64,000 nt of DNA from Fretibacter sp964410285 (GCA_964410285.1 CAYPFR010000009.1:1-64000), one strand, 5' to 3'. Shown: positions 25,676 through 35,492, counted from the first letter of the stretch. Notes: a model not told the origin generated them from the sequence alone. Made by a program: numbers and translations.

Positions 25676-26776
25676 ATGAGTGAACGTGACAGGCTGTTGG
25701 CCTTGCATCAGACGGCTTTGCTTGATTCAGCGCCGGAACCCCGCTTTGATCGTTTAACGCGGCTCGCATCAAATGCGCTAGGAACGGAAATCGCTTTGGT
25801 GTCTCTGGTCGATCAGGATCGGCAATGGTTTAAATCACGAAATGGACTTGAAGTCTCCGAGACGCCCATTGAACACGCCTTTTGTAGCCATGCCATCAAG
25901 TCCGAAGAGGTGATGGTTATCCATAATGCCTCCGAGGACCCGCGTTTTTCTCAAAATCCACTCGTCACGGGTGACCCGAATATTGCCTTTTACGCGGGCG
26001 CTCCGCTTATCACCAAAGATGGATATGCGCTTGGAACCCTATGCGTCATTGACAGTAAGCCGAGGCCAGAGTTTTCAAACGAAGACAAAATGATCCTCTC
26101 AGACATCGCCGCCAGCGTTATGACCGAAATCGAAGCGAACGCCCAAAACCAGATCATTGAGGACCTCAATGTCGTAAACGAAGAATTGCAACATAGAATG
26201 GGCAATATGTACGCGCATGTCTCAAGCCTTATTTCCCTAATGGCGCGTTCGGGCGGTGACCAAAAGGACTTCGTTAGACGGCTCCGTGAGCGAATAACCA
26301 CTTTGGCACAAACGCAAGCTCTGATTGCCAGTCAGCGTTATCAGTCCGCGCCCCTTTCAGCCATCTTCGAAACGACCTTGGCGCCCTTCCTAACCCCATT
26401 GAACCAAAATAGAGTGCGCCTCATAACGCAAGAAGATCTTCATGTCTCCGCCCGCGGTGCCTTTACTCTCACCTTAATGCTTAATGAGCTGGCGACAAAT
26501 GCGCTCAAGCATGGGGCGCTTAAGGATGAAAACGGTCAAGTGGATTTTTCATGGCTCAAGGATGACGAGGACATGATAAAATTCGAGTGGAGGGAGAGAG
26601 CGGCACTAAAGGGAATGAAAGCCCCAAATCACAAAGGTTTTGGGACTCAAATTCTGGCGAGAATTGTGCCTTTAGATTTTCAAGGATATGCTGAGCATGA
26701 AATTCTGCCAGAGGGCCTACTTTACCAAGTGTCCGCACGGTCTGATCGCGTGGGGGCGTCCTCTTATTCTCAGTGA
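25676..26776 (+). CDS. GAF-domain HWE-type sensor histidine kinase
   Basis: 366 residues, cytosolic. The GAF domain (about 20-155) begins FDRLTRLASNALGTEIALVSLVD and contains QWFKSRNGL, FCSHAI and GAPLITKDGYALGTLCVID. The H box reads NEELQHRMGNMYAHVSSL with His at about 173, followed by an HWE-type ATPase region (MLNELATNALKHGAL, GFGTQIL). HWE kinases are frequent upstream of PhyR in alphaproteobacteria. It lacks TM helices, so it senses an internal signal. The single-domain receiver gene downstream is a possible partner. Confidence 0.87.
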   Translation: MSERDRLLALHQTALLDSAPEPRFDRLTRLASNALGTEIALVSLVDQDRQWFKSRNGLEVSETPIEHAFCSHAIKSEEVMVIHNASEDPRFSQNPLVTGDPNIAFYAGAPLITKDGYALGTLCVIDSKPRPEFSNEDKMILSDIAASVMTEIEANAQNQIIEDLNVVNEELQHRMGNMYAHVSSLISLMARSGGDQKDFVRRLRERITTLAQTQALIASQRYQSAPLSAIFETTLAPFLTPLNQNRVRLITQEDLHVSARGAFTLTLMLNELATNALKHGALKDENGQVDFSWLKDDEDMIKFEWRERAALKGMKAPNHKGFGTQILARIVPLDFQGYAEHEILPEGLLYQVSARSDRVGASSYSQ

Positions 26777-26912
26777 GCTTAACCTAAGTTAATGCACAAA
26801 ATATGTAATATTGTTACGCGGTAGCGCTGGAATGAGTCCCTCAATTTCAGCGTCTCAGCTTGTGAGTTGACATTATGGCCTTCCCCGCCGTCATCACACA
26901 GGCTGGGACATC

Positions 26913-27278
26913 TTATTTCGCTTTGGCCTGCCGCATTAAACCATTCATTGTAGCGATCAGATGGCTGGCATTAAATGGTTTAGAAATTACGGTATGGGGC
27001 TTCTTCATTGTCTCGGTCACAACTGTTTCAACCTGCCCTGACAAAAATACGTAAGGAATTTCATCGGCCTCAAGTTCGCGCGCGATCGGGAGACTGGTTT
27101 CACGCCCAAGATTATAATCCAGCATAGCAACGTCAGGCTTATCCTCGCGCACAATCTTAAGACCCATTTTGACCGCAGCGACCGGGCCCAGAACCCGAAA
27201 ACCCGCCTCTTCGAAGGTGTCTTGGAGATCCATGGCAATGAAGGGGTCGTCTTCGACAATGAGAATTGTTTTTGTCAT
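26913..27278 (-). CDS. Single-domain response regulator
   Basis: 121-residue stand-alone receiver: TILIVEDDPFIAMDLQD at the start (acidic pocket), phospho-Asp in DVAMLDYNLG, PYVFLSGQ, and the invariant Lys in ISKPF. There is no output domain, so it acts by protein contact or as a phosphate sink in a phosphorelay. I start at the ATG 27278; the open frame continues to 27452 but that part has no receiver sequence. It is convergent with the GAF-HWE kinase gene. Confidence 0.87.
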   Translation of the reverse strand: MTKTILIVEDDPFIAMDLQDTFEEAGFRVLGPVAAVKMGLKIVREDKPDVAMLDYNLGRETSLPIARELEADEIPYVFLSGQVETVVTETMKKPHTVISKPFNASHLIATMNGLMRQAKAK

Positions 27279-27406
27279 AGGAAAGTAACTCGTCAAGACC
27301 GAAACAGTTCCCCTATTTATAGAGCCACTGAAAAACGATTTATCGGCCAAAGCGATAAACAGCGGAGGCTCGGATGAGCGGGCAGAAAATAAATTGCGCC
27401 GACCAT

Positions 27407-27431
27407 GGAACGATTTGGAGCGGCTATCGTT
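27407..27431 (+). promoter_or_regulatory. EcfG-type promoter upstream of two small membrane genes
   Basis: Plus strand GGAAC (27407-27411), N16, CGTT (27428-27431), exact consensus. The first downstream start codon is at 27482. Confidence 0.82.
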
Positions 27432-27481
27432 AATTCCGGGATCGTTAAACAATTTTCACCTAAAGATAAAAGGACAAAGAG

Positions 27482-27652
27482 ATGTTAGAAGCTATTTTTG
27501 GGATAATTCATTTCGTCATCGCAATCTGGGCGATATTATCAATCCTCAAATCTGGCGCGTCCACGCTTGCCAAGACCCTGTGGACACTCTTTGTACTCTT
27601 ATTTCCTCTGATTGGTTTGATTGTCTGGTTCTTCGCTGGGCCCAAGGGGTAA
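27482..27652 (+). CDS. Small PLDc_N-like membrane protein (56 aa)
   Basis: A 56-residue gene not covered by a 60-residue ORF cutoff. It reads MLEAIFGIIHFVIAIWAILS, then KTLWTLFVLLFPLIGLIVWFFAGPKG. Two hydrophobic helices with the WTLFVLLFPLIGLIVWFF(A)GP pattern match the small PLDc_N (cardiolipin-synthase N-terminus-like) membrane proteins. It sits 50 bases behind an exact EcfG promoter and 52 bases before the GlsB-type gene. Function unknown; context says membrane stress. Confidence 0.78.
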   Translation: MLEAIFGIIHFVIAIWAILSILKSGASTLAKTLWTLFVLLFPLIGLIVWFFAGPKG

Positions 27653-27704
27653 AGACAACAGTCTTTAAAGGCTTAGCCCCATTTACTCATAAGGAGGAAC
27701 TCAT

Positions 27705-27959
27705 ATGGGTTTCGAAAGTTTTATCATTTTTCTTCTTATCGGCGGCATTGCGGGTTGGCTGGCCTCCGTGATCGTGCGCGGGGCTGGATTTGGGCTCTTT
27801 GGAGATATCGTCGTAGGTATCTTTGGAGCCGTCATCGCCGGATATATTCTCCCGGCTGCCGGCGTTTCCTTTGGCGCCGGCATTCTGGCGTCTATCGCCC
27901 ATGCCACCTTTGGGGCCATAATCCTGCTGCTTATAATCAAGCTCATTAAGAGGGCATAG
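27705..27959 (+). CDS. GlsB/YeaQ/YmgE family stress membrane protein
   Basis: 84 residues with three hydrophobic segments in the transglycosylase-associated-protein pattern: FIIFLLIGGIAGWLASVIVRGAGFGLFGDIVVGIFGAVIAGYI, then AHATFGAIILLLIIKLI. This is the GlsB/YeaQ/YmgE family, found in many stress regulons. A strong AAGGAGG precedes the ATG. It is predicted to be transcribed with the 56-residue gene upstream from the EcfG promoter at 27407. Confidence 0.88.
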   Translation: MGFESFIIFLLIGGIAGWLASVIVRGAGFGLFGDIVVGIFGAVIAGYILPAAGVSFGAGILASIAHATFGAIILLLIIKLIKRA

Positions 27960-28080
27960 GCCGCGTTATTTTACCCTGCGCCGCCGGACTCGCGCGGATG
28001 TCCTTTTTCGTTTGATGAAATAAAACTGGCAGAGCGTTGATTAGGTTTGTCTATGCATGTGAAATGATACAGTAGAGCCC

Positions 28081-29880
28081 ATGAGCAAACCCCATATTTC
28101 TCAACTAATCGCCTGCATTTCGGGCCTACTCCTATTTTTTGGGGTCTTGCCGAACGCAGCCCAAGCCGGCGAACCTCTGGCCGCCGTCAAGGGAAAGCTT
28201 CCTGACAAATTGAGATCCCTCACAGAGGAGGTCGTGGGCGAGGCGGATGCGCCCGCTCGTTCACTCGCGCAAGCCCGCCGCCGCGTCATCAAGGCCGGCG
28301 AGAGCGTAATTTCCGTGATGCGGTCCCAAGGCTATTACAGCGCCGAAATTGACGCCAAAGTTATTGAGGCCCCAGCAAGCACAGATGAGGGCGCGCAGAC
28401 GCCGCCCCAGCCCGTTGTGACGGTTCGGCCCGGTCCGCAATTTTTAATATCTTCGGTGGATATAATTTATGTCGATAACGCCCCAGCAATCAGCGGAGGG
28501 GTGGACGGTGCTATTTCCCTGCGCCCCGGTGATCCTGCTGTGGCGGCGGAGGTCGTGGCAACTGAACTGGAGCTCATTAACTACCTAAACTTCAACGGAT
28601 TTCCTGACGCGAAAGCACGCCCTCGTAAAGCGGTCGTTGACCACGGCTCAAAGACTTTGGCGATTACCTTGAATATAGAGACGGGACAGCGAACACGCTT
28701 TGGAGATATTAAGCAAGTTGGCACGGCGAAGCTTTCTGAGACTTGGCCAAAAATGGTCGCGCCGTTTAAATCAGGCGAGGAATTTGACGTTAGAAAGCTG
28801 AACACACTTTCTTCTCGCATTATTGGCACCAGCGTTTTTGCGGGCGCCAGCGCCAGCCTCTCCGAAGAGGCCACTCAAAACACAGATGGAACGGTAACAA
28901 GGCACGTCTTGCTTAATGTCGATCAAGGCGGGCTAAACTCAATCAGCGGAGAGATTGGGTTTTCTACTACGCAAGGAAATGGAGTTGATTTAACCTATCA
29001 ACGCAAAAATTTCGTGGGCTATGCGCAAACATTGAAACTCACAGCTAGCGCGAAGACCAATCAACTTAGGTTGAGCGCTGATTACAACATTCCCTTTGCA
29101 TGGCGCGTCGAACGGGAGCTGGATTTGGGCGCAGAAATTGCCAGAGAAGACACAGATGCGTTCACGGGTGAGCGTTTTGGCGCGAATGCATTACTGACGC
29201 GCAAATTCGGCAAAAAGCTGAAAACTGGCGTCGGATTTGGCCTAGAGGCTTCAAAACTTAAAGACGGAGATCAAGATGTTACGTCTTATCTTTTTGATGG
29301 CCTTGGGCGCGCTACATATGACTCGCGGAACAGTCTTTTTGACCCAGAGACGGGTGTCTTACTAGAGGCAGACATCGTCCCAAGCTATAATTTTAGCGGA
29401 AAAGACGGGTTTTTTACGACCTCAACGATTGGAGCTAGCAGCTACCGCCGATTGTCAGCGACGCTTGTCGCGGCAGGGCGGGCAAAACTAGGGACAATTT
29501 TTGGCGAAGGGTTATCTGCGATCCCCATAAATCGGCGCTTTTACGGCGGCGGCGGCGGATCCGTGCGCGGATTTGGATATCAGACAATTTCGCCGGTAAG
29601 CGCGAGCGGTGAACTCACGGGCGGACGCTCGATTGCAGAAGTCGGGGCAGAGCTTCGCTATAAAGGCAGCGGACCCATTGGCTTTGCGGGATTTGTAGAT
29701 GCCGGTTCTGTGACACAGAACGCCTATCCTGATTTTATTAATATCCGAGCGGGCGCCGGCGTTGGCCTGCGTTATTATACGGGTTTTCTTCCGCTCAGAG
29801 CGGATATCGCTATTCCGTTAAACAAAAGAGAGGGCGACAATCCCGTGCAAATTTACATAAGCCTCGGACAGGCCTTCTAA
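28081..29880 (+). CDS. tamA: TamA-type Omp85 outer-membrane protein
   Basis: 599 residues: signal peptide (cleavage after NAAQA), an N-terminal POTRA region to about residue 270, then a C-terminal 16-strand barrel ending in aromatic IYISLGQAF. The loop-6 motif GGGGSVRGFGYQ carries the conserved VRGF of Omp85 proteins. TamA forms the outer-membrane half of the translocation and assembly module. Its stop overlaps the start of tamB by one base, which secures the assignment against BamA. Confidence 0.9.
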   Translation: MSKPHISQLIACISGLLLFFGVLPNAAQAGEPLAAVKGKLPDKLRSLTEEVVGEADAPARSLAQARRRVIKAGESVISVMRSQGYYSAEIDAKVIEAPASTDEGAQTPPQPVVTVRPGPQFLISSVDIIYVDNAPAISGGVDGAISLRPGDPAVAAEVVATELELINYLNFNGFPDAKARPRKAVVDHGSKTLAITLNIETGQRTRFGDIKQVGTAKLSETWPKMVAPFKSGEEFDVRKLNTLSSRIIGTSVFAGASASLSEEATQNTDGTVTRHVLLNVDQGGLNSISGEIGFSTTQGNGVDLTYQRKNFVGYAQTLKLTASAKTNQLRLSADYNIPFAWRVERELDLGAEIAREDTDAFTGERFGANALLTRKFGKKLKTGVGFGLEASKLKDGDQDVTSYLFDGLGRATYDSRNSLFDPETGVLLEADIVPSYNFSGKDGFFTTSTIGASSYRRLSATLVAAGRAKLGTIFGEGLSAIPINRRFYGGGGGSVRGFGYQTISPVSASGELTGGRSIAEVGAELRYKGSGPIGFAGFVDAGSVTQNAYPDFINIRAGAGVGLRYYTGFLPLRADIAIPLNKREGDNPVQIYISLGQAF

Positions 29881-32800
29881 TGGTTGATAAAACCCAAAAA
29901 AAGCAATCATGGCGACCCCGCCTATTAGGGTGTGTATTCGCGGCCCTGCTCTTGCTCGTCTTGACCGTTATAGCCGGGCGGGTCTTTGTAACCACAGAAA
30001 GCGGCACACAGCTTATTGAGCGGCAAATTAACAAACGTAGTTTTGGTCCTATAAACCGTATTGAACTGTCTGGGCTCTCGGGTGATCCTCTCGGAAATTT
30101 TTCACTCGGCTCCGTTAGGCTTTTCGATAATGATGGCGCATTCTTTAGCGCCGAGAAAGTTTCGATAAGCTGGAATCCCTGGGCGCTTAAATACAAGGTG
30201 ATAGACATCAGCGTCCTTGAGGTAGATGTCGCGCAATTAGAGCGTAAGCCGCGGTTCGCTGAGCAACCCCCTCGCCCCCGGAACCAATATGCAGCGCAAT
30301 TAGAACGCGGCAGGATTAAAAACGTCTCCTTAAATGAAAAGGTATTGGGCCAAGCCGCCGAGTTTTCTATTTCTGGGAAAATGCGCACGAAAAAAAACGG
30401 CGCGATTTCGGCCGATCTGATAGCCATTCAAATAGATAAAACAGGCGATAAATTGAACTTGGATTTCACGCGGGATGTCTCGGGAAATTTATCGGGAGTA
30501 TTTGACGTGACGGGCGCGGCAGGCGGAACACTTGCCAGACTTATCCGCGCCCCCAAAGGCTCTAATGTTATCGGTTCAGGGGAGGTTAGCGGCAGCGTCA
30601 AAGACGGACAAAGCTCGGGCACATTGAGCTTTGGCGGGCAGCCAAAGCTGCAGTTGAACGCGCAGTGGTCCAATGATGACGCCAAGGTTCAAGCAAAAAT
30701 AAGTGCCGCGAATTGGCCCCTATTTGATCAGGTGAGGTCGGGATTGGGTGATAACATTAACGCTAGAGCGATTTTAAATCGCACCTCTAATCCTTCAAAA
30801 TTTGAGCTTGAAATAGGCTCTCGCCGACTGACCGCAAGAGCAAGCGGGGAGATAAATCCAATAGGCAGACTGCCAGAAACTGCGAACATCTCAATGGCAT
30901 CTGATGACCTAGGTGCCATCCTTCCTCTGCCGGAGGGCTTTGCGATTGGTGCAGGTCAACTAAACGGAAAGATTGAAAGCCAACCGTTTTTTGCTTTCAG
31001 CGGCGAGGCCAAATTAGAAAGCATTCAAACACCCTTTGGCCAGGCGGGGACCCTATCTGGTCCTTTGAAACTGCTGCAAGGCGCTCAACAGCAATACAGC
31101 CTGAGCGGTGATTGGGGCATTACAGACCTCATTCCCAATTCTACTATTCCAATTATATTCGCAGAGAAAACAACCCTATCCGCCCGTGCGCAAATCAATA
31201 GCCGAACAAAAAAAATTGGCGATATTTCGCTTGGGGTAAACTCCGGCGAGACTGAGCTTCGGCTGACAGGGAAAGCCGACTATAACGCTCGAACTTTCGA
31301 TATCTCGGGGGTGACCCAGCTTAGGGTCAAGCCAATGGGCGTTATGGCCGGCGGTATATTGCAATCTAATTTTCGCGCGGACGCGCTTTCCGATCTGGCC
31401 GTAAACCTATCGGTAGACGGGGCCTACAAACCAGACGTCGCCCTCGCCGAACCATGGGGGCAGATGGTTCAAAATGGCGCTAATTTTAACGCCGACATGA
31501 CACTCCTAAACAATGCCATCAGAGTCGATGAGGCCTTCGTCACGGGTGAGAACGTCCGCGCAGCTATGTCTGGGAGTTTAGGCGAGGAATTAGACTTAAG
31601 CGCAAAAGTAGAAATCGCGGCACCTTTTAACTATGCCCCCCTAAGCCTTATCGGAAATACTGATGCCAACCTCACCCTTAAGGGCGCGAGAGATAATCCT
31701 GACCTTCGCCTTGACGCGAACTTTGAGCAGATTCAAATCAACGCCTTTAACCTACGTGATACGCGCCTGCGTGCTGAACTGAACGATGTTTTTATGGCGC
31801 CCAAAGGTCCAGTGCGTTTTAACGCGAAGACCGATCAAGGCCCGCTGGATTTATCGACCAAATTGGCCTCAAGCGCGAGCGCCTATACGGCCGATGATAT
31901 CTCGCTCTCTTGGGGCATTATTTCCGCCACGGGACAAATATCTAAACCTCTCTCTGAACCTGCAACGGGGCAGCTTTTCTTGAACGGTGCGCAGACAGAG
32001 GATCAATTTGCCAAAGCCAGCTTAAGGCTCTCTCCCCTAAACGGGCGGCAGGGCATTTCGCTCAAGGCAGATGCCAAAAATGTCGCCTTTCAAGATTTTG
32101 CCTTTGACGAGTTTAAACTCGCGGCCGATGGCAGCCTATCCTCACTATCGGGGAAATTGGAAACAAGAGGCCAGCGAGAGCTCCAATTTCTAGCTCGGCA
32201 ATTTCGCGTCGCCGCCCCGTTCACTATATCCCGAGAAACGGACGGCTCATACCGCGCCGCTGTTGAGCCCAGGGCAAATTATGCCAATATTGAACTCGGG
32301 CATGTGTCTGCACTCACTGTGATATATGCAAGTGATGAAATCACGCTTGACGCGCCGCTGACCCTTGCCGGAGAACCGTTTAACCTGACCTATGAACGCA
32401 GTGGGCCCAAAGAAAGCGTCTCCCTTAAGACCGCTAACTTACCTGTGACGTTGATACCTATGTCCGGCAGCCTTGCCGATAGCCGGGGCCGGTTAGCCGC
32501 AGACATCTCGCTTTCAAACGCAGCGGCCATCGCAGGCTTAACGGGGGGCGGCAAAATATCTATCAGCGATTGGCGAGGCTTTGATGCAAAAAAAGATAGC
32601 GGCCTATTTGGGACCTTAGCGCTTGAGGTAAACGGCAGGGAAATGACGTGGTTATCCGATGTTAAGTCCGCAAGCGGGTTTTCAGCCACAAGCAATGGAG
32701 TTTTACCGCTGCGCGTTTCAGACACTCTCGCCGGATTTGGAATTGCAATGGATGCGCCGATCTCCGGAGAGCTCATGGCCTCGGGGCAAGCAAGCGCAAT

Positions 32801-34034
32801 ATTGGGCCTCGTAACGCCCAGCGATGCTAGGCCCCAAGGGCAGCTAAAGGCGCGGCTTCTATTGTCGGGTACTGCAAAGGCTCCGTTTGTAAAGGGAGAC
32901 GCAAGCGCGGAGAAAATTCGGATGGAAGCCCCGCAACTTGGCACACAGCTTAAAAACGGCATGTTCGCGGCTCAGTTTTCAAATGATAGTCTGTCCGTCA
33001 GTGATCTGTCGATAGAAGATAAAGATAACGGCAAAATAAGCGGATCCGGCCAATTTAGATTAGGCGAGTTCGCCCGCCCGATTGGCGAGCTTAATATGAC
33101 GGCCAACAAATTTCGTGCTCTTGACCGCAAAGATTACCAAGGCACGGTTTCCGGTAGCCTAGGTTTTAAGAGCACACAAAACGAGGTGAGTTTGACAGGG
33201 GACGTGACGCTTAATCGCGCCGAGGTAAAACAATTTGTTGAGAGCAAAGCCTATGTCGTTGAAATCCCGGTTGAGGAGATAAATAAACCCGAAGAGGTAC
33301 CGCTTGCTGTGGTGAGCCCTCCTTCTGCGCCTGTCAGGCTAGATATTAGGCTCCGTGGGCCGCGCCGCATCTTTATTAGAAGTCGCGGGCTTGATGTTGA
33401 ACTCTCCATTGACGCTGCGCTTAAGGGGCCTTCCAACAATGTTGAGATATATGGCCAAGCCAATGTTTTAAGAGGCAACTATAAACTTGCGGGTAAATCA
33501 TTGAATTTTGACAGCGGCGGGATAGAATTTAGTGGAACGTTGCCGGACGCACGCATTAACCTAAAAGCCAGTACGAAGACCCCAAGCCTTGCGGCAGAAC
33601 TCGTCATTCGGGGCACAGTGTCAAATCCCGAAGTCGAACTTTCCAGTACGCCCGACCGTCCCCAAGATGAAATTCTCTCGGCCCTGTTATTTGGAAGATC
33701 AGCGACAGAACTTACCGCATTAGAGGCGGCCCAGCTGGCGGGCGCGATTGCGCAATTCTCAGGCTCTGGGAGCGGTTTTGATCTGATGTCCGGTCTGCGA
33801 GATGCGCTCGGTGTCGGGCAGCTAAATTTCGCGCTAGGCCAAGACGGCACGGCGCAAATTACGGGGGGGCGCTACCTTGCCAAGAACATTTATCTCCAAG
33901 TATTTTCGGGCGGCGGCGTGGGGAAAACAGGCGCTCTAATTGATTGGGAAATCAGTGAAAATATTGCATTGAGCTCGAAAATTCAGGCGGATAACGACCA
34001 GAGCTTTTCTTTGAAATGGAATAAGGACTTCTAA
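29880..34034 (+). CDS. tamB: TamB-type translocation/assembly module protein
   Basis: 1384 residues. An N-terminal signal anchor (LLGCVFAALLLLVLTVIAGRVF) is followed by more than 1200 residues of repetitive beta structure forming the AsmA-like groove. The C-terminal DUF490 domain shows LRGNYKLAGKSLNFDSGGIEF, RGTVSNPEVELSSTPDRPQDEILSALLFGRS and a final beta strand FSLKWNKDF. TamB spans the periplasm and works with TamA in envelope assembly and lipid transport. Length is within the family range (1200-1500). It is transcribed with tamA. Confidence 0.92.
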   Translation: MVDKTQKKQSWRPRLLGCVFAALLLLVLTVIAGRVFVTTESGTQLIERQINKRSFGPINRIELSGLSGDPLGNFSLGSVRLFDNDGAFFSAEKVSISWNPWALKYKVIDISVLEVDVAQLERKPRFAEQPPRPRNQYAAQLERGRIKNVSLNEKVLGQAAEFSISGKMRTKKNGAISADLIAIQIDKTGDKLNLDFTRDVSGNLSGVFDVTGAAGGTLARLIRAPKGSNVIGSGEVSGSVKDGQSSGTLSFGGQPKLQLNAQWSNDDAKVQAKISAANWPLFDQVRSGLGDNINARAILNRTSNPSKFELEIGSRRLTARASGEINPIGRLPETANISMASDDLGAILPLPEGFAIGAGQLNGKIESQPFFAFSGEAKLESIQTPFGQAGTLSGPLKLLQGAQQQYSLSGDWGITDLIPNSTIPIIFAEKTTLSARAQINSRTKKIGDISLGVNSGETELRLTGKADYNARTFDISGVTQLRVKPMGVMAGGILQSNFRADALSDLAVNLSVDGAYKPDVALAEPWGQMVQNGANFNADMTLLNNAIRVDEAFVTGENVRAAMSGSLGEELDLSAKVEIAAPFNYAPLSLIGNTDANLTLKGARDNPDLRLDANFEQIQINAFNLRDTRLRAELNDVFMAPKGPVRFNAKTDQGPLDLSTKLASSASAYTADDISLSWGIISATGQISKPLSEPATGQLFLNGAQTEDQFAKASLRLSPLNGRQGISLKADAKNVAFQDFAFDEFKLAADGSLSSLSGKLETRGQRELQFLARQFRVAAPFTISRETDGSYRAAVEPRANYANIELGHVSALTVIYASDEITLDAPLTLAGEPFNLTYERSGPKESVSLKTANLPVTLIPMSGSLADSRGRLAADISLSNAAAIAGLTGGGKISISDWRGFDAKKDSGLFGTLALEVNGREMTWLSDVKSASGFSATSNGVLPLRVSDTLAGFGIAMDAPISGELMASGQASAILGLVTPSDARPQGQLKARLLLSGTAKAPFVKGDASAEKIRMEAPQLGTQLKNGMFAAQFSNDSLSVSDLSIEDKDNGKISGSGQFRLGEFARPIGELNMTANKFRALDRKDYQGTVSGSLGFKSTQNEVSLTGDVTLNRAEVKQFVESKAYVVEIPVEEINKPEEVPLAVVSPPSAPVRLDIRLRGPRRIFIRSRGLDVELSIDAALKGPSNNVEIYGQANVLRGNYKLAGKSLNFDSGGIEFSGTLPDARINLKASTKTPSLAAELVIRGTVSNPEVELSSTPDRPQDEILSALLFGRSATELTALEAAQLAGAIAQFSGSGSGFDLMSGLRDALGVGQLNFALGQDGTAQITGGRYLAKNIYLQVFSGGGVGKTGALIDWEISENIALSSKIQADNDQSFSLKWNKDF

Positions 34035-34105
34035 TATATTTTGGCCCTCACCCCATACGCGGCCCCTCGCGGATATAACTTGCCGAAATAATCTTGGACA
34101 AAAAA

Positions 34106-34130
34106 AACCGCGCTAATAGTAGCGCGGCTT
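34106..34130 (-). terminator. Intrinsic terminator between tamB and the secreted-protein gene
   Basis: Stem CCGCGCT / AGCGCGG (34108-34114 and 34121-34127) with a six-base loop. On the minus strand it is followed by seven T residues. It terminates the gene at 34150-34512 and may also stop tamB transcription. Confidence 0.85.
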
Positions 34131-34149
34131 GAAGGTTGAAAACCTAGAG

Positions 34150-34512
34150 CTATTTTTCAATAATATTGTTACGGTAAATTCTGCCTTCATGGCTGAACTC
34201 ATAACTATCGACAATCTCTACATCGAAGTCGACCGGGGTGAGGTCACTCGCGGGGATGATCTGATTATAAAAGATATTCCCATTTTCATCCTGCACGGGG
34301 AAAACATTTGGATTTAGAATGATCGTCGGAGAGCTCTCATCAACCTCGATCTCGGTCTCTAGGCGCTCTTCAGCTTCGCTCTGAGCCATAGTCGCGCTGG
34401 AGCTTTGCATGAGCTCAGCTTGGTCGCCTTGCATGTCAGCCGCGTCAGCAACCAGCGGGAAAAGCATCAGGCTAGACGCGGCTAAAATAATGGATGTTCG
34501 CATATTTGACAT
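34150..34512 (-). CDS. Hypothetical secreted protein, probable EcfG target
   Basis: 120 residues with a signal peptide (MRTSIILAASSLMLFPLVADAA) and a short acidic mature part ending VDSYEFSHEGRIYRNNIIEK. I do not recognise a family; the acidic EEERLETEIEVDE-like stretch and the IIPASDL block are the main features. AGGAGA six bases before the ATG at 34512 fixes the start. A one-mismatch EcfG promoter is 32 bases upstream, and a strong terminator follows. Confidence 0.7.
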   Translation of the reverse strand: MSNMRTSIILAASSLMLFPLVADAADMQGDQAELMQSSSATMAQSEAEERLETEIEVDESSPTIILNPNVFPVQDENGNIFYNQIIPASDLTPVDFDVEIVDSYEFSHEGRIYRNNIIEK

Positions 34513-34544
34513 CAATATCTCCTTTGTTTGAGGGCTGCTTAACA

Positions 34545-34569
34545 AATGCTTAAGCCCCGAAATTGTTCC
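34545..34569 (-). promoter_or_regulatory. Probable EcfG-type promoter (CATT -10)
   Basis: Minus strand GGAAC (34565-34569), N16, CATT (34545-34548): one mismatch in the -10. Its 32-base distance to the start codon matches the exact promoters nearby. Confidence 0.5.
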
Positions 34570-34714
34570 CGCGGGAGATATAAATTTTGCCCTTTTTTCA
34601 AGATCCTATAATCCCATAATAATGTCTGGATAAAAAATGGCCGCCGGGAATATGCGAAACACATCGAGTTACAAGCCGAGAAGATAGCGCGCGCGTCGCC
34701 AAATTAGATTTCTC

Positions 34715-34739
34715 GGAACCTTTGACAAGCGCGCGTGTT
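34715..34739 (+). promoter_or_regulatory. Probable EcfG-type promoter upstream of the fasciclin gene
   Basis: Plus strand GGAAC (34715-34719), N16, TGTT (34736-34739): one mismatch. The start codon is 32 bases downstream. Confidence 0.55.
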
Positions 34740-34771
34740 GATTAAGCACCATTCATCTGAAAGGAAACAAC

Positions 34772-35398
34772 ATGTCTACTACACCATTTAAGAAACTTGT
34801 TCTCGCGTCATCTGGCCTTCTTGCAGCCAGCATTTTCGCCGCCCCTGCGAGCTTCGCGCAATCGACTACCGCAATGACTGACTTTACGCCCCCTGCCCTG
34901 ATTAAGCAAAATATCGGGCCCGTTGAAACATCACTGACCGCCGCTGAAGCGATCGAAGACATTCTCACTCTAGGCACGATTGAAAGCTTGCTCGATATGA
35001 CGGGCTTAGATGATACCATCAGCAGTGACAGCTACACAATTTTTGCACCTCGCGACAGCTCATTTTGGCAGGTCGCCGGCAGCGATTATAAAAGACTCAT
35101 GGAAGACGACGCCTATGCCAAAGACGTACTCCTCTCACATGTTGTGGCCGGTAATCTGAACAGCTCGGCGTTGATCTCCGAAATCACTGGATCGGATACG
35201 GCGACCGCAATGCGGGAAACCGTCAACGGCAAGACTCTTACCTTTGCCATGGAGGGCGGCTTTGTCACGGTAATGGACGAAAGCGGAAATAAGGCGCAGG
35301 TCACGCGCGCGGACATTGCTGTCGAGAATGGCCAAATTCATATCATCAACGGCGTGATGTCGGTGACGAATGAGGACACAGGGACGAACTTCTCTTAA
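34772..35398 (+). CDS. Secreted fasciclin (FAS1) domain protein
   Basis: 208 residues: signal peptide ending ASFAQ, then one FAS1 domain with the H1 box YTIFAPRDSSFW and the H2-like LLSHVVAGNLNSSALISEI, closing with GQIHIINGVM. FAS1 proteins are adhesion or envelope-associated. AAAGGAAAC precedes the ATG. The upstream EcfG-like promoter and a downstream terminator make it a single-gene unit, probably stress induced. Confidence 0.88.
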   Translation: MSTTPFKKLVLASSGLLAASIFAAPASFAQSTTAMTDFTPPALIKQNIGPVETSLTAAEAIEDILTLGTIESLLDMTGLDDTISSDSYTIFAPRDSSFWQVAGSDYKRLMEDDAYAKDVLLSHVVAGNLNSSALISEITGSDTATAMRETVNGKTLTFAMEGGFVTVMDESGNKAQVTRADIAVENGQIHIINGVMSVTNEDTGTNFS

Positions 35399-35423
35399 GG
35401 CGTCCAATCGGCATAAAACAATT

Positions 35424-35456
35424 AGGTGCAAACCCTTGTGGGCTTGCACCTTTTTG
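35424..35456 (+). terminator. Intrinsic terminator after the fasciclin gene
   Basis: Stem AGGTGCAA / TTGCACCT (with one inner mismatch, then CCC/GGG and a TTGT loop) followed by TTTTT. It sits 26 bases after the fasciclin stop. Confidence 0.88.
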
Positions 35457-35492
35457 TATTCCATTTGGGCGTGAACAGCGCTGCCCGAAATA

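Noticed and set aside
27287..27311. GGAAC-N16-AGTT on the minus strand upstream of the single-domain receiver gene
   Set aside because: One -10 mismatch and the -10 lies only eight bases before the start codon, which would need a leaderless transcript; not enough to call a promoter.
34022..34149. Small gene between tamB and the secreted-protein gene
   Set aside because: The stretch holds the terminator; short frames there lack ribosome binding sites.
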